A model generated the notes under the pieces. That model saw only the letters and a list, made by a program, of their open reading frames with translations. It did no database searches and was not told where the DNA came from. Made by a program: the position numbers and the translations under genes. A stretch of 64,000 bases of DNA from Psychrobacillus sp044762855 (lineage in GTDB: Bacteria; Bacillota; Bacilli; Bacillales_A; Planococcaceae). The DNA lies in contig NZ_JBIWFB010000004.1 in assembly GCF_044762855.1 (NCBI RefSeq), positions 62,001 through 126,000 on the forward strand, written 5' to 3'. This document shows, in pieces, positions 61,784 through 64,000 of the stretch (position 1 is its first letter; every line of letters starts with the position of its first letter).

Positions 61784-62662
61784 ATGAACGGAGCGGCAAT
61801 GTTCAAGATGACGCTATCAATGGCGATTTTCGGATCAATTGGTTTTTTTACAGTGAAAACTGGTATACCAGCAGTAGAGTTAGTTTTTGTACGCTGTATT
61901 TGTGCTACACTTTTTTTAGGCTTTTGTTGGTTCATTACCGGACAACACAAAGTGGAAGTTTGGAAGAAACGTGAAGTTATACAAACGCTCATTTGTGGTA
62001 TCTTTCTAGTGTTAAATTGGGTGTTTTTATTTAAAGCATTTGAGGAAATGTCGATTACAGTAGCCATTTCTATTTATAATTTAGCTCCTATTTTTGTATT
62101 GATATTAGGCAGCTTGTTCTTAAAAGAGAAGATGACACTTACTTCTTTGCTAGCAATTATCGTTTGTTTTCTCGGCAGTATCTTTATTATCGGTATTCAA
62201 AATTTCACTTCGCTAACCGATTTCATGAGTTCAGGTTTTGTGTGGGCTTTGTTGTCAGCATTGTGCTACGCGTTGACGATGTTGCTTGGAAAAGGGATTA
62301 ATGGTTTAAGTGCGTATGCCATGACATTTGTACAGACGGCGATAGGTATTTTGATATTATGTCCTTTCATGAATTTCGATGTATTTCATGGTTTAAATAG
62401 TTCAAATTGGCTTTACATATTGGGAACTGGCTTGATACATACGGGATTTGTATATTACTTATTTTTTGATAGCCTTCGCAAATTATCAACAGTGGTTATA
62501 TCTGCTCTAGTTTTTGTAGATCCAGTTGTTGCTATTTTACTCGATACAATTATTTTAGATTTCCGCCCATCGTTTTTGCAATCTATTGGTATTTTATTTA
62601 TTTTTGGGGGTATTATTTACACTTTAGTCCAACCAAATATAAATCGGAAAATAGAAGTTTGA
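61784..62662 (+). CDS. EamA/DMT-family transporter
   Basis: 292 residues from the ATG at 61784 after AGGGGAGGGGG. Ten membrane helices; FGSIGFFTVKTGIPAVELVFVRCICATLFLGF in the first half and VVISALVFVDPVVAILLDTIIL in the second are EamA signatures. It lies 40 bases after the comA-like gene and could be co-transcribed. It may export a metabolite related to signalling, but nothing in the sequence shows that. Confidence 0.9.
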   Translation: MNGAAMFKMTLSMAIFGSIGFFTVKTGIPAVELVFVRCICATLFLGFCWFITGQHKVEVWKKREVIQTLICGIFLVLNWVFLFKAFEEMSITVAISIYNLAPIFVLILGSLFLKEKMTLTSLLAIIVCFLGSIFIIGIQNFTSLTDFMSSGFVWALLSALCYALTMLLGKGINGLSAYAMTFVQTAIGILILCPFMNFDVFHGLNSSNWLYILGTGLIHTGFVYYLFFDSLRKLSTVVISALVFVDPVVAILLDTIILDFRPSFLQSIGILFIFGGIIYTLVQPNINRKIEV

Positions 62663-62717
62663 AAATGAGCGAGAAAAGGAATAATGACTATACAGAGTAA
62701 CTTGAGGAGGAAAACAG

Positions 62718-63092
62718 ATGGGAAAACTAACGCTAAAAGAACAAGTTTTACTTGCCTATTATATTTACAATTTCATAGAGGACAATGAACAATCGATGAT
62801 GGAATTGGAACAAGTCTTGCAAGATAGTCTTCAGGAAAACCATGCAAATGCTTTAGAAGAGCTTAAACAGGAAGGCTTAGTCGACAGTACAAAAGAAGAT
62901 AAGAAACAACGAATTACGAATGAAGGGGTATTATATATAGATAATATCCTGCACATTCAATCAGAATCAACAGACGGAAACAAATTAGCATATGTGAAAG
63001 ATAACCTTCTGATCTATGAGATAGCATTTACAGAGGATAAGTTAAAAGCGTATGTCTATAAGCATGTAGGCATTATCGATGAGGATAACTAG
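62718..63092 (+). CDS. Small winged-helix-like protein of unknown function
   Basis: 124 residues behind GAGGAGG. LTLKEQVLLAYYIYNFIEDN, HANALEELKQEGLVDSTKEDKKQRITNEGVLYIDNI resembles a winged helix-turn-helix (three helices and a wing), followed by a mixed alpha/beta tail. No named family is recognised. It could be a small transcription regulator of the upstream transporter. A terminator follows. Confidence 0.65.
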   Translation: MGKLTLKEQVLLAYYIYNFIEDNEQSMMELEQVLQDSLQENHANALEELKQEGLVDSTKEDKKQRITNEGVLYIDNILHIQSESTDGNKLAYVKDNLLIYEIAFTEDKLKAYVYKHVGIIDEDN

Positions 63093-63102
63093 ATAGTTAC
63101 GC

Positions 63103-63141
63103 AAAAACGTTTGACTAGCCAGTCTATTCAAACGTTTTTTT
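63103..63141 (+). terminator. Terminator after the winged-helix-like gene
   Basis: AAAAACGTTTGA pairs with TCAAACGTTTTT across a 13-base loop, followed by a T-run. Confidence 0.9.
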
Positions 63142-63209
63142 GCGTTTAAGAAAATGATAAGTTCTATTGGGTATGGATAAGTTTTTCTAAACAATATAGT
63201 TAAACGCAA

Positions 63210-63779
63210 TATAGGGATAGTGCGTCGTAGTGAGTTGTATAAAGTATACGCAGGGATTTTCGCAGCAGGGCGGACGCTTTCCGTAGGGTGAGCGATGAGC
63301 CTTCACCGCCGCGCCTATGCGCGTACGTTGTGAAGTCTCATTTTACTCACTTGATCCTACTGGAGTCGCCTCCCTGCTGCGAAAATCCAATGATAAAACA
63401 CTGACTTATCAGTGTCCGTAATTAACAATAAATGGTTGAATGAGACAAACTCGTCGAGCAAATGCCGGCTAGGAGAGTTCAGGGGAATTATCGTTGCCTC
63501 AATCCAAGTAAACTTGCTATTGTGAGAAATTAGTTGCTTTCATCGGCAGTTTAGTTGCTCTCATACAGATTTTAATTGCTTTCGTACTGAAACTAGTTGC
63601 TTTCAATAGCTCTTTGATTGCCCTTAGCCATTCTTTGGAATTTATTAATTAATAACAACATAATTTTGAATGACTATGTGAGAATCTGCAAAAGCGATAG
63701 CGACGTCGTGGCTTGTCACTCGTCCAGCGGAAATATAGCGACCTCCTTATTAAGCTCACTAAGATGCACTTTCCCTATA
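63210..63779. repeat. Composite intergenic repeat, copy C
   Basis: The third and cleanest copy, with 17-bp imperfect terminal inverted repeats: TATAGGGATAGTGCGTC at 63210-63226 and the inverse of TATAGGGAAAGTGCATC at 63763-63779. The core stem pairs 63254-63273 with 63369-63388 (19 of 20). The five-unit array with exact 21-base period spans 63529-63635. There is no inserted module like those in copies A and B. No gene is seen in 63142-63983 apart from this element. Confidence 0.82.
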
Positions 63780-63983
63780 GTGCAAAACTAATCCTTTATG
63801 AGGGGAGTTTTAAAGTGAAACGCATTAGCCACAATGGTTAGTGTACATTATTAATAGATTAATAATAAATTAGGTAGACTTTCCAATATGATACATATAT
63901 AATTACATTATTATTTAGAAAAAACCGAAAAGGTTAAAAGTTTTGATTATTTAAAAGAGAGGCAAGTTAGAAAGGGGCATTAC

Positions 63984-64000
63984 ATGATTTCATTTGAGCA
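63984..64000 (+). CDS. Start of a gene cut off by the window edge
   Basis: ATG ATT TCA TTT GAG follows AGAAAGGGG at the normal distance. Only five complete codons are visible, so the product cannot be named. Confidence 0.5.

Overview
The window looks like chromosome of a low-GC, spore-forming Gram-positive bacterium of the order Bacillales, most likely a Planococcaceae/Caryophanaceae member of the Psychrobacillus/Lysinibacillus type. The evidence is AT-rich sequence, strong AGGAGG-type ribosome binding sites, frequent TTG/GTG starts, a T-box leader, RND efflux without an outer-membrane partner, CtaG/DUF2243/YndM/YqhV-type genes and ComP/ComA-like regulators. The genus is inferred from gene content only.

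Layout. 1-8.9 kb: a catabolic island, mostly on the minus strand, with a TPP-enzyme end, cyclase, zinc alcohol dehydrogenase, 3-hydroxyacyl-CoA dehydrogenase, two CMD-fold proteins, an AtoE-type fatty-acid permease, DUF3870, thiolase and both 3-oxoacid CoA-transferase subunits. It should feed a short-chain 3-hydroxy or 3-oxo acid into acetyl-CoA. 9-17.2 kb: a hydrolase, a TetR/RND efflux pair with an operator inside the promoter, an ABC-2 permease divergent from MarR with a palindromic operator, and an MFS pump. 17.3-24 kb: two copies of a composite repeat with terminal inverted repeats (a third copy is at 63.2-63.8 kb), YqhV, PadR/DUF2812, a decayed Fic locus, a cytosolic metal-binding BtuF-like protein, an XRE-cupin regulator and LysE. 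24-36.6 kb: a mixed housekeeping/accessory stretch with azoreductase, an EamA transporter broken by one stop codon, a T-box-controlled SAM hydrolase-like gene, flavohaemoglobin, a relic of a second azoreductase, a PTS IIC, an ion channel, nucleoside metabolism and transport, and acetyltransferases.

36.6-38.7 kb: an isochorismatase-fold hydrolase and a sigma factor-ClpP pair. 39.2-42.4 kb: four tandem secreted, coiled-coil paralogues. 42.5-43.6 kb: an XRE-type DNA-binding domain fused to a degenerate F1-ATPase beta-subunit-like domain whose P-loop has lost its lysine. 43.7-47.5 kb: DUF2243, a CtaG-like protein with an odd tail, YndM, an Asn-rich peptide and a divergent CorA-like GMN protein. 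48.5-53.3 kb: a set of coiled-coil and VYDW-motif proteins (possibly spore-surface) with a JAMM peptidase and a 46-residue peptide ending in RGGCCGR. 53.3-58.1 kb: a Fur-box-flanked siderophore uptake system (binding lipoprotein, two permeases, ATPase, FhuF-like reductase). 58.2-63.1 kb: a tubby-like protein, a ComP/ComA-type two-component system without ComQ/ComX, an EamA transporter and a small winged-helix-like protein.

The best candidates for undescribed biology are the HTH/F1-beta fusion (42530-43570), the secreted paralogue array (39241-42360), the JAMM-peptide pair (52630-53245) and the composite repeat family.
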